Assembly (NCBI GenBank): GCA_029946075.1
Contig: JAQSDT010000192.1
Coordinates: forward strand, 1-5,699
Origin: a bacterium
GTDB taxonomy: Bacteria; Pseudomonadota; Alphaproteobacteria; Rhizobiales; Xanthobacteraceae
Direction: 5' to 3'
Length of the DNA: 5,699 nt
Numbering within the stretch: the stretch's first letter is position 1; each line of letters begins with the position of its first letter. Under the pieces are notes generated by a model. The model saw only the letters and a list, made by a program, of their open reading frames with translations. It was not told the DNA's origin and searched no databases. Shown in pieces: positions 1 to 5,678 of this stretch. The position numbers and the translations under genes were made by a program.

Positions 1-259
1 CTCGCGTAAGCGTCGCCGCCTCGCGCGAGATGGATGCCGCCACCTGCGCTCGCACATGATCGGGTGCCCGCCACTGGACGCCTTCCTGCGCAACCAGTCG
101 CTTGAGCGCTTGCAGGCTTTCCAGTTGCCTGGTGCAATGCTGGCAGGTCGCAACGTGCCGCTCGATCTGCAGCGAGTGCACCGCGTCGAGTTCGCCATCC
201 ACGAACCCGTGCAGCATCAGTTCCCACTCGGCGCAGCGGCTTGCCGTCACGGGGGTCAC
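1..259 (-). CDS. Zinc-binding anti-sigma factor (ZAS/zf-HC2 family), partial, N-terminal 86 residues
   Basis: The gene begins at a GTG (259-257) and runs off the left edge, so only 86 codons are visible. It contains the anti-sigma zinc motif Hx3Cx2C (H35, C39, C42), preceded by a helix of the type 'LHGFVDGELD' that is usual in zf-HC2 domains. A further Cys, C9, lies 26 residues before H35. As I recall, this is the spacing of the zinc and redox ligands in Streptomyces RsrA (C11, H37, C41, C44). The start is supported by AGGAG at 272-268, 8 nt upstream, and by a GTGA overlap with the stop codon of the sigma gene, which implies translational coupling and roughly stoichiometric synthesis. By family, it should bind and hold the neighbouring ECF sigma factor inactive. 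Whether it carries a membrane helix or a C-terminal sensor domain cannot be seen. An alternative in-frame GTG at 250-248 is less well placed. Confidence 0.9.
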   Translation of the reverse strand, partial: MTPVTASRCAEWELMLHGFVDGELDAVHSLQIERHVATCQHCTRQLESLQALKRLVAQEGVQWRAPDHVRAQVAASISREAATLTR

Positions 260-1035
260 GTTTGCTTCTCCTGTTGCCACAGGTTCTGGAATTGCGTCCG
301 TGCCCGCGCCAGCCGCGACATCACGGTGCCGATCGGGAGCGCCGAACTCTCCGCGATCTGGCGGTAGGACAATCCTTCCAGTTCGCGCAGCACCAGAACC
401 TCTCGCAGTGCCCGCGGCAATTTGCCGAGAACGTGGCGGACAACGCCGGCTTCCGATTTGCGGACGAGCGCCTCTTCCGGCGTGTCTTCGTTGGCTGCGA
501 CGTCGTCGATGGAAAATTCCTTTGCGTCGTCGTGCCGATGAATATCGGCCTCCAGCCGCGCCTTGTGCCGGACCTCCAGCAACCAGTTGCGGTAACAATT
601 GCGGACGATGGAGAAGATCCAGGCGCGGGGGTCGCCTCCCTGGTAGCCGGCAAAGCCGCGAAAGGCGCGCAGGAAAGTCTCCTGCACGATATCGTGCGCG
701 GCGTCGGGGTCTCGGCTGAGAAATCGTGCAAAATTATAGGCGGCGTCGAGATGCGGTATGATCTCACGCTGAAACCGGCCGTAATGGTCGTCGATGCCTT
801 CGGATGGAAAGCGGGCCGGCTCCCGGTACAATGCCGACGCCGGTCGGGATGCTGTTGCGCGTTCTGCCATCGCTTGGGTAACGACGTCGTGACCGTCTGC
901 GGCCATGGCGCGATGCCCGAATTCTCTCCGAAGTGCGGCGATTGCTGCCGTGACATGGGGGGTGAACGAGTCCAGTAACGAGGCCGGCCAACGAAAGCCG
1001 GCCGCCAGTAGCGAACTCGCCGATATCGCACTCAT
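256..1035 (-). CDS. ECF-type RNA polymerase sigma factor (sigma-70 family) with N-terminal extension
   Basis: The 259-residue product has an ECF sigma core. Region 2 spans about residues 90-156, with 'DAAHDIVQETFLRAF' (core-binding helix) and 'PRAWIFSIVRN' (region 2.3/2.4). Region 4 spans about 187-250, with 'LPRALREVLVLRELEGLSY' and the recognition helix 'IGTVMSRLARAR'. ECF factors are usually 160-200 residues; here about 85 extra residues precede region 2. The start at 1035 is favoured because GGAGAA (1049-1044) lies 8 nt upstream, and because it places the promoter motif at 1123-1097 at the same distance from the start codon as in the two other copies. In-frame ATGs at 906 and 870 would give ordinary-length ECF proteins but lack a well-placed ribosome site. 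It is followed with a 4-nt overlap by its anti-sigma gene. It probably regulates itself and the divergent MBL-TPR-DoxX operon. The exact ECF group cannot be assigned here. Confidence 0.93.
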   Translation of the reverse strand: MSAISASSLLAAGFRWPASLLDSFTPHVTAAIAALRREFGHRAMAADGHDVVTQAMAERATASRPASALYREPARFPSEGIDDHYGRFQREIIPHLDAAYNFARFLSRDPDAAHDIVQETFLRAFRGFAGYQGGDPRAWIFSIVRNCYRNWLLEVRHKARLEADIHRHDDAKEFSIDDVAANEDTPEEALVRKSEAGVVRHVLGKLPRALREVLVLRELEGLSYRQIAESSALPIGTVMSRLARARTQFQNLWQQEKQT

Positions 1036-1043
1036 GGAACGTG

Positions 1044-1049
1044 TTCTCC
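1044..1049 (-). promoter_or_regulatory. Ribosome binding site deciding the sigma factor start
   Basis: GGAGAA on the minus strand lies 8 nt before the ATG at 1035. The alternative starts at 906 and 870 have no comparable site; the nearest purine run before 906 is about 16 nt away. This supports the long form of the sigma factor. Confidence 0.6.
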
Positions 1050-1096
1050 GGTGAACGCCCGAGCAAGGCCGGTCGCGTTTGGGGGGACGGATAGCT

Positions 1097-1123
1097 AGAC
1101 CGCCAATCCGACCGGTTTATTCC
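1097..1123 (-). promoter_or_regulatory. Predicted ECF-sigma promoter P1, upstream of the sigma/anti-sigma operon
   Basis: On the minus strand, GGAATAAA (1123-1116) is followed after exactly 14 nt by GGTCT (1101-1097). The same GAATA-element, 14-nt spacer and GGTCT occur at P2 (1195-1221) and P3 (3297-3323). The GGA-type upstream element and GTC-type downstream element have the general form of ECF -35/-10 boxes. There are 61 nt between GGTCT and the ATG at 1035. Autoregulation by the sigma factor is the expected arrangement. No transcript start has been observed; this is a motif prediction. Confidence 0.72.
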
Positions 1124-1194
1124 TGCAAGTGCGCAGAAAAATCGTAGCTCACCAAACCGTGTTCCCGACCGCCCCGGAAAAGTTGCGGTAAGCG

Positions 1195-1221
1195 CGAATA
1201 AATTCCCGCCGATGCAGGTCT
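1195..1221 (+). promoter_or_regulatory. Predicted ECF-sigma promoter P2, upstream of the MBL-TPR-DoxX operon
   Basis: On the plus strand, CGAATAAA (1195-1202) is followed after 14 nt by GGTCT (1217-1221). GAATAAA and GGTCT are identical to P1 and at the same spacing, while the 14-nt spacer sequences are unrelated, as expected for functional boxes rather than a duplicated segment. There are 59 nt between GGTCT and the ATG at 1281. P1 and P2 face away from each other across the 245-nt divergent intergenic region; I see no clear repressor operator between them. Confidence 0.72.
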
Positions 1222-1280
1222 CTCTGATCGGACGCATCGCGCATTCCGCGCCCTGCGCCCGGTGATCGGGAGAATGTTCA

Positions 1281-2258
1281 ATGTTAACCATGTCGCGCAG
1301 GGGGCTGCTCGCCTCCGCTGCCGTCGCTGCGGCTTTTGGCTTGCACGACAAGCCACTCGCCTTCGTCGACTCGGCCCACGCGGAAACGCCGCTGGAACCG
1401 GTGAATGGCGTCTATCGATACAGGGTCGGTTCGATCGAGGTGACCGCGGTCTATGACGGAATCTGGCGCAAGCCGCACGATCCGACCTTCATCAGGAATG
1501 CGTCGATCGAGGAGACGAAGGAAGCCCTCGCCAGGGCGGGCCTGACGACCGAATTCATGCCGATCCCGCTAAGCGTGATCGTGCTCAAGATCGGCGACAA
1601 GACCATCATGGTCGATGCCGGATCCGGCGTCGGCCAGTGGCAGGCGAATGCGACCAATCTGCCGGCCAACATGAAGGCCGCCGGGATCGAACGCAGCCAG
1701 ATCAGTACCGTCCTGGTGTCGCATTTCCACCCGGACCACGTCTGGGGGTTGATGGAGAAGGGCAGCAACGCGGCGGTATTTCCCAACGCCGAACTGGTCG
1801 TCAGCAGCGCTGAGTATCGTTGGTGGACCGAGCCCGGCCGCGTCGAGAAGCTGGCGGAGGGGCGCCGGGCTGCCGGCAAGCGCATCGGCGACGTGTTTCC
1901 GACCTGGAAGAACTGGAAACTGGTCGAGGACAATACGGAGGTCGCGCCCGGCGTCCGCCTGCTCGCGGCGCCCGGCCACACGCCAGGGCATTCGGCCTTC
2001 CTGGTGACCTCGGGCAAGGACCAGTTGATGGTGTCGAACGACGCCATGTATGTGCCGGCGCTGCTGGCGCCGCATCCGGACTGGCAGGGCGCCTACGACC
2101 AGGACGGCGCGATGGCAGTCGCGACCCGCCGCAAGCTGATCGACCGCGTGATCGCCGACAAGATGATGGTGTGCGGTGCGCACTTCCCGTTCCCCGGCGG
2201 CGGGACGTTTACGAAGGACGGCAACGCCTACGCGTTCACCCCGATTGCTCAATCCTGA
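1281..2258 (+). CDS. Tat-exported metallo-beta-lactamase-fold hydrolase
   Basis: The 325-residue protein has a twin-arginine signal ('SRRGLLAS', residues 5-12), a hydrophobic Ala-rich stretch, and a likely signal peptidase site after 'AHA' (residue 34), so it is probably folded with its metals in the cytoplasm and exported to the periplasm. The MBL zinc ligands are complete: HxHxDH (H148, H150, D152, H153), H233 in 'PGHTPGHS', D254 in 'SNDAM' and H301 in 'GAHFPFPG'. This fits the broad family of binuclear zinc hydrolases (glyoxalase II, lactonase and persulfide dioxygenase types). The substrate cannot be read from the motifs. The start is set by GGGAGA (1268-1273), 7 nt before ATG; the internal ATG at 1290 would also retain the signal. 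It is the first gene of an operon: the TPR gene follows 22 nt later and predicted ECF promoter P2 lies upstream. The gene is intact. Confidence 0.93.
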   Translation: MLTMSRRGLLASAAVAAAFGLHDKPLAFVDSAHAETPLEPVNGVYRYRVGSIEVTAVYDGIWRKPHDPTFIRNASIEETKEALARAGLTTEFMPIPLSVIVLKIGDKTIMVDAGSGVGQWQANATNLPANMKAAGIERSQISTVLVSHFHPDHVWGLMEKGSNAAVFPNAELVVSSAEYRWWTEPGRVEKLAEGRRAAGKRIGDVFPTWKNWKLVEDNTEVAPGVRLLAAPGHTPGHSAFLVTSGKDQLMVSNDAMYVPALLAPHPDWQGAYDQDGAMAVATRRKLIDRVIADKMMVCGAHFPFPGGGTFTKDGNAYAFTPIAQS

Positions 2259-2280
2259 TCGAGGCAAGGAGAACATTACC

Positions 2281-2754
2281 ATGAAAGCCAAACTTCGTTC
2301 CGCTCTGGCCAGCCTGACATTGATCGCCGGTCTCGGCATTGCGCCTGCTCTGATGCCGGCACCGGCGTTCGCGGTCGACAACATGTCGGCGACCGATGCG
2401 CCGGACCTGACGTCGGTCCGTGCCAAATTGAAGGCAAGGGATTATGCATCCGCGCTTGCCGAACTGCGCGACCTCGCCGAGGACGTACAGCAGGCCGACG
2501 TCTATAACCTCCTGGGGTTTGCCTTACGCAAGACCGGCGACTTCAAGACCTCGCTGACCTACTACACCAAGGCGCTGGAGCTGCAGCCGGACCACAAGGC
2601 CGCCCGGGAATATCTCGGCGAGCTCTATGTCGAGACCGGCAATATCGAGAAGGCGAGGGAGCAGCTCGCCGCGCTGGCCAGGCTGTGCCCCGGCGGCTGC
2701 GAGGAGCGCGAAGACCTGCAGAAGGCCATCAGCGCCAAATCTGCCAGCAAGTGA
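2281..2754 (+). CDS. Exported tetratricopeptide-repeat (TPR) protein with C-terminal CxxxC
   Basis: The 157-residue protein begins with a Sec-type signal peptide (K/R-rich start, hydrophobic residues 8-25, likely cleavage after 'AFA' at residue 31). About three TPR-like helical hairpins follow (roughly 42-70, 71-104 and 105-137); the central one, 'VYNLLGFALRKTGDF...KALELQPD', is canonical. TPRs mediate protein-protein contacts, so a periplasmic scaffold or partner role beside the MBL enzyme or the DoxX membrane protein is inferred, not shown. The tail carries a Cys pair, C136-PGG-C140, followed by acidic residues; it could be a disulfide or metal site. The start ATG has AAGGAG (2266-2271) 9 nt upstream. 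The gene lies 22 nt downstream of the MBL gene, and a strong hairpin begins 10 nt after its stop. Confidence 0.88.
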   Translation: MKAKLRSALASLTLIAGLGIAPALMPAPAFAVDNMSATDAPDLTSVRAKLKARDYASALAELRDLAEDVQQADVYNLLGFALRKTGDFKTSLTYYTKALELQPDHKAAREYLGELYVETGNIEKAREQLAALARLCPGGCEEREDLQKAISAKSASK

Positions 2755-2764
2755 CACGAGCGGT

Positions 2765-2802
2765 CAGGACGAAGCGGGCGTTCGAGCGCCCGCTTCGTCC
2801 TG
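2765..2802 (+). terminator. Perfect 16-bp intercistronic hairpin between TPR and doxX-like genes
   Basis: Arms 2765-2780 and 2787-2802 are perfect reverse complements (16 of 16 pairs, GC-rich) around a 6-nt loop (ttcgag). It begins 10 nt after the TPR stop. No T-run follows on either side, so it is not a clear Rho-independent terminator. It may act as a partial terminator, a 3'-end stabiliser of the MBL-TPR messenger, or a processing site that lowers doxX-like expression relative to the upstream genes. The structure is read directly from the sequence; its function is inference. Confidence 0.6.
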
Positions 2803-2825
2803 CTGTCAGGAAAGGAACGACGGCG

Positions 2826-3275
2826 ATGGTACGAACAGACGTTGCGGCTTTCCAAAACCCGGTTCTGCTCGCGGCGCGCCTTCTGCTCGCGTGGATATTC
2901 CTCCATGAAGGGGTGTTCCTGCTCGCGAACTTCGGCACGGCGTCGTCGGCCGTGGGGAAGATCGGCGTTCCTGCTTTTGTCCTCGGCGCGACGATCGTAC
3001 TGCAACTTCTGGCAGGCGCTGCGATCGCGCTCGGCTGGTGGACGCGGGCGGGAGCCGGGGCGCTCGGTCTGTTCTGCCTGGCGACGGCGATGCTGTTTCA
3101 CACCAATTTCTCCGTTCGGAACGAGCTATTGCATTTCGAGAAGGATCTCGCGATGGCAGGCGGAATGTTTGTATTGATGCTGGGTGGCGCCGGCGCCTGG
3201 TCCGTGGATGCCGTGCTGGCGCGGCGCGCGTCGGCTGCGGTGGAGCGTCAAGACAAAGCGATCGCCGAAGCGTGA
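2826..3275 (+). CDS. DoxX-family inner membrane protein
   Basis: The 149-residue protein has four predicted membrane segments (about residues 12-35, 48-70, 75-93 and 107-127), the layout of the DoxX family. Family-like sequence includes 'ARLLLAWIFLHEGV' in the first helix and 'FEKDLAMAGGMFVL' leading into the fourth, with H92 in 'FHTNF' before it. DoxX proteins take the name of a thiosulfate:quinone oxidoreductase subunit. Mycobacterial DoxX has been linked to a membrane oxidoreductase complex in thiol and oxidative stress, but most members are uncharacterised, and no redox cofactor motif is visible here. The start at 2826 is chosen because AAAGGA (2811-2816) lies 9 nt upstream; the frame stays open upstream but would run through the hairpin and the TPR gene. 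It is probably the third gene of the P2 operon. The C-terminal tail is charged and probably cytoplasmic. Confidence 0.9.
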   Translation: MVRTDVAAFQNPVLLAARLLLAWIFLHEGVFLLANFGTASSAVGKIGVPAFVLGATIVLQLLAGAAIALGWWTRAGAGALGLFCLATAMLFHTNFSVRNELLHFEKDLAMAGGMFVLMLGGAGAWSVDAVLARRASAAVERQDKAIAEA

Positions 3276-3296
3276 AGATGGCCTTCGCTGCGAGCT

Positions 3297-3323
3297 GGAA
3301 TATCGATCCCGGCAAACCGGTCT
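3297..3323 (+). promoter_or_regulatory. Predicted ECF-sigma promoter P3, upstream of the small secreted protein gene
   Basis: GGAATATC (3297-3304) is followed after 14 nt by GGTCT (3319-3323). Compared with P1 and P2, GAATA and GGTCT are retained at identical spacing, while two positions after GAATA differ (TC instead of AA). There are 52 nt between GGTCT and the ATG at 3376. It lies 21 nt after the doxX-like stop codon, so the small gene could be transcribed both from here and by read-through. Being a variant of the motif, it is somewhat less certain than P1 and P2. Confidence 0.62.
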
Positions 3324-3375
3324 TTCCTCTACGATCTGAGCAATCGTGCGACAGGTCGCCAAGTGGAGAAAATCA

Positions 3376-3609
3376 ATGACCCGCTCAAAGCTGTTTGCTG
3401 CCGCATTCGTCCTGTCGGCCGTCGCCGCGACGCCGGCGATGGCCCAGCATGTGATCGACGAACCGGGAATGTATGCGTTCTACCGCCCGATAGGCGACCT
3501 CGGTATCGGCTCGGCACATTCGCCGTTCGACGCCAGGGCATTGGTCCCGCTCAATGGCGACACGCCTAGGATGGTTCGAAAGCCGCGCATATCGGCAGTC
3601 AAGCGCTGA
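3376..3609 (+). CDS. Small secreted protein of unknown function
   Basis: The 77-residue product starts with a clear Sec signal peptide: 'MTRSK', a hydrophobic Ala/Val-rich core (residues 6-19) and 'AMA' before a likely cleavage at residue 23. The mature part is only about 54 residues. It contains 'EPGMYAFYRP' followed by a Gly-rich 'GDLGIG', no Cys, and a basic C-terminal tail ('RKPRISAVKR'). I do not recognise a family and propose no function. The ATG at 3376 is preferred over an in-frame ATG at 3346 because GGAG (3365-3368) lies 7 nt upstream and because the signal peptide then starts correctly. It follows the doxX-like gene by 100 nt and has its own copy of the ECF promoter motif, so it probably belongs to the same regulon. 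A hairpin follows 17 nt after its stop. Confidence 0.75.
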   Translation: MTRSKLFAAAFVLSAVAATPAMAQHVIDEPGMYAFYRPIGDLGIGSAHSPFDARALVPLNGDTPRMVRKPRISAVKR

Positions 3610-3626
3610 CGCATCTTCGTGGTTTC

Positions 3627-3654
3627 GATACCGGCAGCGCAAGCCGCCGGTATC
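3627..3654. terminator. Candidate bidirectional terminator between convergent genes
   Basis: A perfect 9-bp inverted repeat (3627-3635 and 3646-3654) with a 10-nt loop lies between the stop of the small secreted protein gene (+, 3609) and that of the dehydrogenase gene (-, 3655). An alternative 3-bp GGC/GCC pairing could shorten the loop. No T-run follows on either strand. The placement exactly between convergent genes is the main argument for a terminator role. Confidence 0.5.
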
Positions 3655-4587
3655 TCACTCCGCCTTCTTCGCCACCGGCCGGCCGAAATCCGCTGCAGCG
3701 GAATCCTGGCCGATCTCGACGATGCCGCGGCGGATGGCGCGGGTGCGGGTGAAGTGCTCGAACAGCGCTTCGCCGTCGTTGCGGCGGATGGCGCGGGTGA
3801 GCTTCGACAGATCCTCGTTGAAGGTGCCGAGCATTTCCAGCACGGCTTCCTTGTTGTTGAGGAACACGTCGCGCCACATCGTCGGATCGGACGCGGCGAT
3901 GCGCGTGAAATCGCGAAAGCCGCCGGCGGAGAACTTGATCACTTCCGACGACGTCACCTCTTCCAGTTCGTCGGCGGTGCCGACGATGGTGTAGGCGATC
4001 AGATGCGGCAGATGGCTGGTGATCGCCAGCACGAGATCATGGTGATCGGGCGTCATGATCTCGACCTTGGCGCCGAGCGCCGCCCAGAAGGCGCGCAGGG
4101 TTTCCACGGCCGCAGGATTGGTCCCCTCGGGCGGCGTCAGGATGCACCAGCGGTTGATGAACAGTTCGGCGAAGCCTGAATCGGGGCCAGAATGTTCGGT
4201 GCCCGCCACTGGATGCGCCGGAATGAAATGGACGGTCTTCGGAAGATGCGCGGCCATGTCCCGCAGCACCATGCCTTTGACGGAGCCGACATCGGAGACG
4301 ATTGCGCCCGGCTTGAGATGCTGCGCGATTTCCTCGGCCACCGGTCCGCATGCGCCGACCGGAATGCTGAGGATGACCAGGTCCGCGTCTTTCACGGCTT
4401 CCGCATTGGTGGCCACCACGCGATCGACGATGCCGAGTTCCTGCACGCGCGCACGGGTTGCAGGCGAGCGCGCGGTGGCGACGATCTCTCCCGCGAGGCC
4501 CTGGGCGCGGGCCGCGCGCGCGATCGAGCCGCCGATCAGGCCGAAGCCGATCAGTGCCAACCGCTTGAAGAGTGGCTCGGTGCTCAC
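3655..4587 (-). CDS. tyrC: Prephenate/arogenate dehydrogenase (TyrA family, cyclohexadienyl dehydrogenase type)
   Basis: The 310-residue cytoplasmic enzyme oxidatively decarboxylates prephenate and/or arogenate in tyrosine synthesis. A Rossmann nucleotide-binding start is seen in 'GFGLIGGS' (residues 14-21), followed by 'SDVGSVKG' (98-105). The catalytic His motif is 'HPVAGTEHSG' (H125), then 'SHLPH' (191-195), and 'GGFRDFTRI', whose R225 corresponds to the family's substrate-binding Arg. The length matches stand-alone TyrA enzymes without a fused chorismate mutase or ACT domain, so feedback control by tyrosine is not obvious from the sequence. Translation starts at a GTG (4587-4585) whose GTGA overlaps the stop of the upstream aminotransferase gene, so the two are probably co-translated. 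Whether prephenate or arogenate is preferred, and NAD or NADP, cannot be decided; the tyrC/tyrA name is used in the broad sense. Confidence 0.93.
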   Translation of the reverse strand: MSTEPLFKRLALIGFGLIGGSIARAARAQGLAGEIVATARSPATRARVQELGIVDRVVATNAEAVKDADLVILSIPVGACGPVAEEIAQHLKPGAIVSDVGSVKGMVLRDMAAHLPKTVHFIPAHPVAGTEHSGPDSGFAELFINRWCILTPPEGTNPAAVETLRAFWAALGAKVEIMTPDHHDLVLAITSHLPHLIAYTIVGTADELEEVTSSEVIKFSAGGFRDFTRIAASDPTMWRDVFLNNKEAVLEMLGTFNEDLSKLTRAIRRNDGEALFEHFTRTRAIRRGIVEIGQDSAAADFGRPVAKKAE

Positions 4588-5678
4588 TTTTGCCCCATGA
4601 ATTCGGCAAGCGCCGCGACCACGAGGCGATTGGCTTCCTCGGTGCCGACAGTCATGCGCAATGCATGCGGCAGCTTGTAGTTCTTCAGCGCGCGCAGGAT
4701 CAGCCCGCGCTTGGTGAGGAACGCATCCGCCTCGTCAGCGGTCTTGCCCTTCGCCTGCGGGAAGTGGATCAGGACGAAGTTCGCAACGCTTGGCGTGACT
4801 TCAAGGCCAAGCTTGCCGATCTCTTCGGTCAGCCACGCGCGCCACGTCTCATTGTGGACGCGGGACTTGTTCTGGTGTTCGGTGTCTTCCAGCGATGCGA
4901 TGGCGGCGTCCGACGCGGGCGTCGAGACGTTGAAGGGGCCGCGAATTCGATTCACCGCATCGATAATGTTGGCAGGACCGTACATCCAGCCCACGCGCAG
5001 CGCCGCGAGGCCGTGAATCTTCGAGAAGGTGCGCGTCATCACCGTGTTGTCGGTGGTGGCGACCATCTCGATCCCGGCCTCGTAGTCGTTCTTCGAGACG
5101 TATTCCGAATAGGCCGCGTCGATCACAAGCAGCACATGCGACGGCAGGCTGGCGCGCAGGCGCTTGACCTCGTCGAACGGCACATAGGTGCCGGTCGGGT
5201 TGTTCGGATTGGCGAGCCACACCATCTTGGTGCGCGGCGTCACCGCAGCGAGGATCGCGTCGACGTCTGCGGTGTAGTTTTTCTCCGGCGCGATCACGTT
5301 GATGGCGCCGTTCGCCATGGTCGCGATCGGGTAGACCAGAAAACCATGGGTGGTGTGGATCGCCTCGTCGCCGGGACCGACGTAGGTGTTGGCAAGATAA
5401 TTGAGAAGTTCGTCGGAGCCCGCGCCGCAGATGATGCGGTCGGGATCGAGCCCGTAGGTCTTTCCGATGGTTTCGCGCAGCGCGCGCGAGGTGCCTTCCG
5501 GATAATCTTCCAGATGATCGGCGGCGGCCTTGTACGCGGCAATGGCTTTCGGCGACGGCCCAAGCGGGGTCTCGTTCGCGGAGAGCTTGAATACGCGGCC
5601 GGTCAGTCCTGCGCCGCTCTTGCCCGGCGTGTAGGGTGCAATATCGAGAATGCCCGGCTTTGGCACAGGACGTGACAT
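4584..5678 (-). CDS. hisC: Histidinol-phosphate / aromatic aminotransferase (HisC family, class I/II PLP enzyme)
   Basis: The 364-residue PLP-dependent fold-type I aminotransferase has these family marks (numbered from the ATG): 'NETPLGPSP' near residues 35-43, 'GAGSDELL' (85-92), 'NPNNPTG' (157-163, PLP-contacting N160), 'VIDAAY' (185-190, D187 and Y190), 'TFSKIHGLAALRVGW' with Schiff-base lysine K220 and R228, and R341 in 'LRMTVG', the usual carboxylate-binding Arg. The length is normal for HisC. The ATG at 5678 is chosen, not the TTG just before it, because GGAG (5690-5687) lies 8 nt upstream. The enzyme transfers an amino group between glutamate and imidazole-acetol phosphate in histidine synthesis. 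Its coupling to a prephenate/arogenate dehydrogenase, reminiscent of the Bacillus subtilis hisC-tyrA order, suggests it also, or mainly, transaminates aromatic keto acids. Only 21 nt upstream are visible, so its promoter is outside the window or the operon continues. Confidence 0.92.
   Translation of the reverse strand: MSRPVPKPGILDIAPYTPGKSGAGLTGRVFKLSANETPLGPSPKAIAAYKAAADHLEDYPEGTSRALRETIGKTYGLDPDRIICGAGSDELLNYLANTYVGPGDEAIHTTHGFLVYPIATMANGAINVIAPEKNYTADVDAILAAVTPRTKMVWLANPNNPTGTYVPFDEVKRLRASLPSHVLLVIDAAYSEYVSKNDYEAGIEMVATTDNTVMTRTFSKIHGLAALRVGWMYGPANIIDAVNRIRGPFNVSTPASDAAIASLEDTEHQNKSRVHNETWRAWLTEEIGKLGLEVTPSVANFVLIHFPQAKGKTADEADAFLTKRGLILRALKNYKLPHALRMTVGTEEANRLVVAALAEFMGQK

Noticed and set aside
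241..978. Long plus-strand open frames (102-719 and 241-978) opposite the sigma gene
   Set aside because: They are antisense shadows of a clear ECF sigma gene in GC-rich DNA; their translations are Arg/Ala-rich with no recognisable domain.
982..1003. 7-bp inverted repeat with 8-nt loop early in the sigma gene
   Set aside because: Composed of GGCCGGC/GCCGGCC, easily found by chance in GC-rich coding DNA, and inside the likely reading frame; it would matter only if a downstream start is used.
1175..1202. A GGAAAAGTT-like box near 1175 as the -35 of the MBL promoter
   Set aside because: No matching downstream box at the spacing shared by P1 and P3; the GAATAAA/GGTCT pair matches exactly.
1569..2426. 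A 285-codon minus-strand open frame opposite the MBL gene
   Set aside because: The MBL gene has full zinc ligands and a Tat signal; the opposite frame has no motif and spans the MBL-TPR junction.
2685..2825. Upstream in-frame extension of the doxX-like gene
   Set aside because: It would overlap the end of the TPR gene and translate the perfect hairpin; the ATG at 2826 has a good ribosome site and begins a normal DoxX protein.
3331..3347. Short inverted repeat ACGAT/ATCGT downstream of P3
   Set aside because: Only 5 bp; too short to support an operator or hairpin.
4572..5675. A 367-codon plus-strand open frame covering the whole aminotransferase gene
   Set aside because: The minus strand carries all HisC motifs including the PLP lysine. 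The plus frame is a mirror frame of high-GC coding DNA with no family resemblance.
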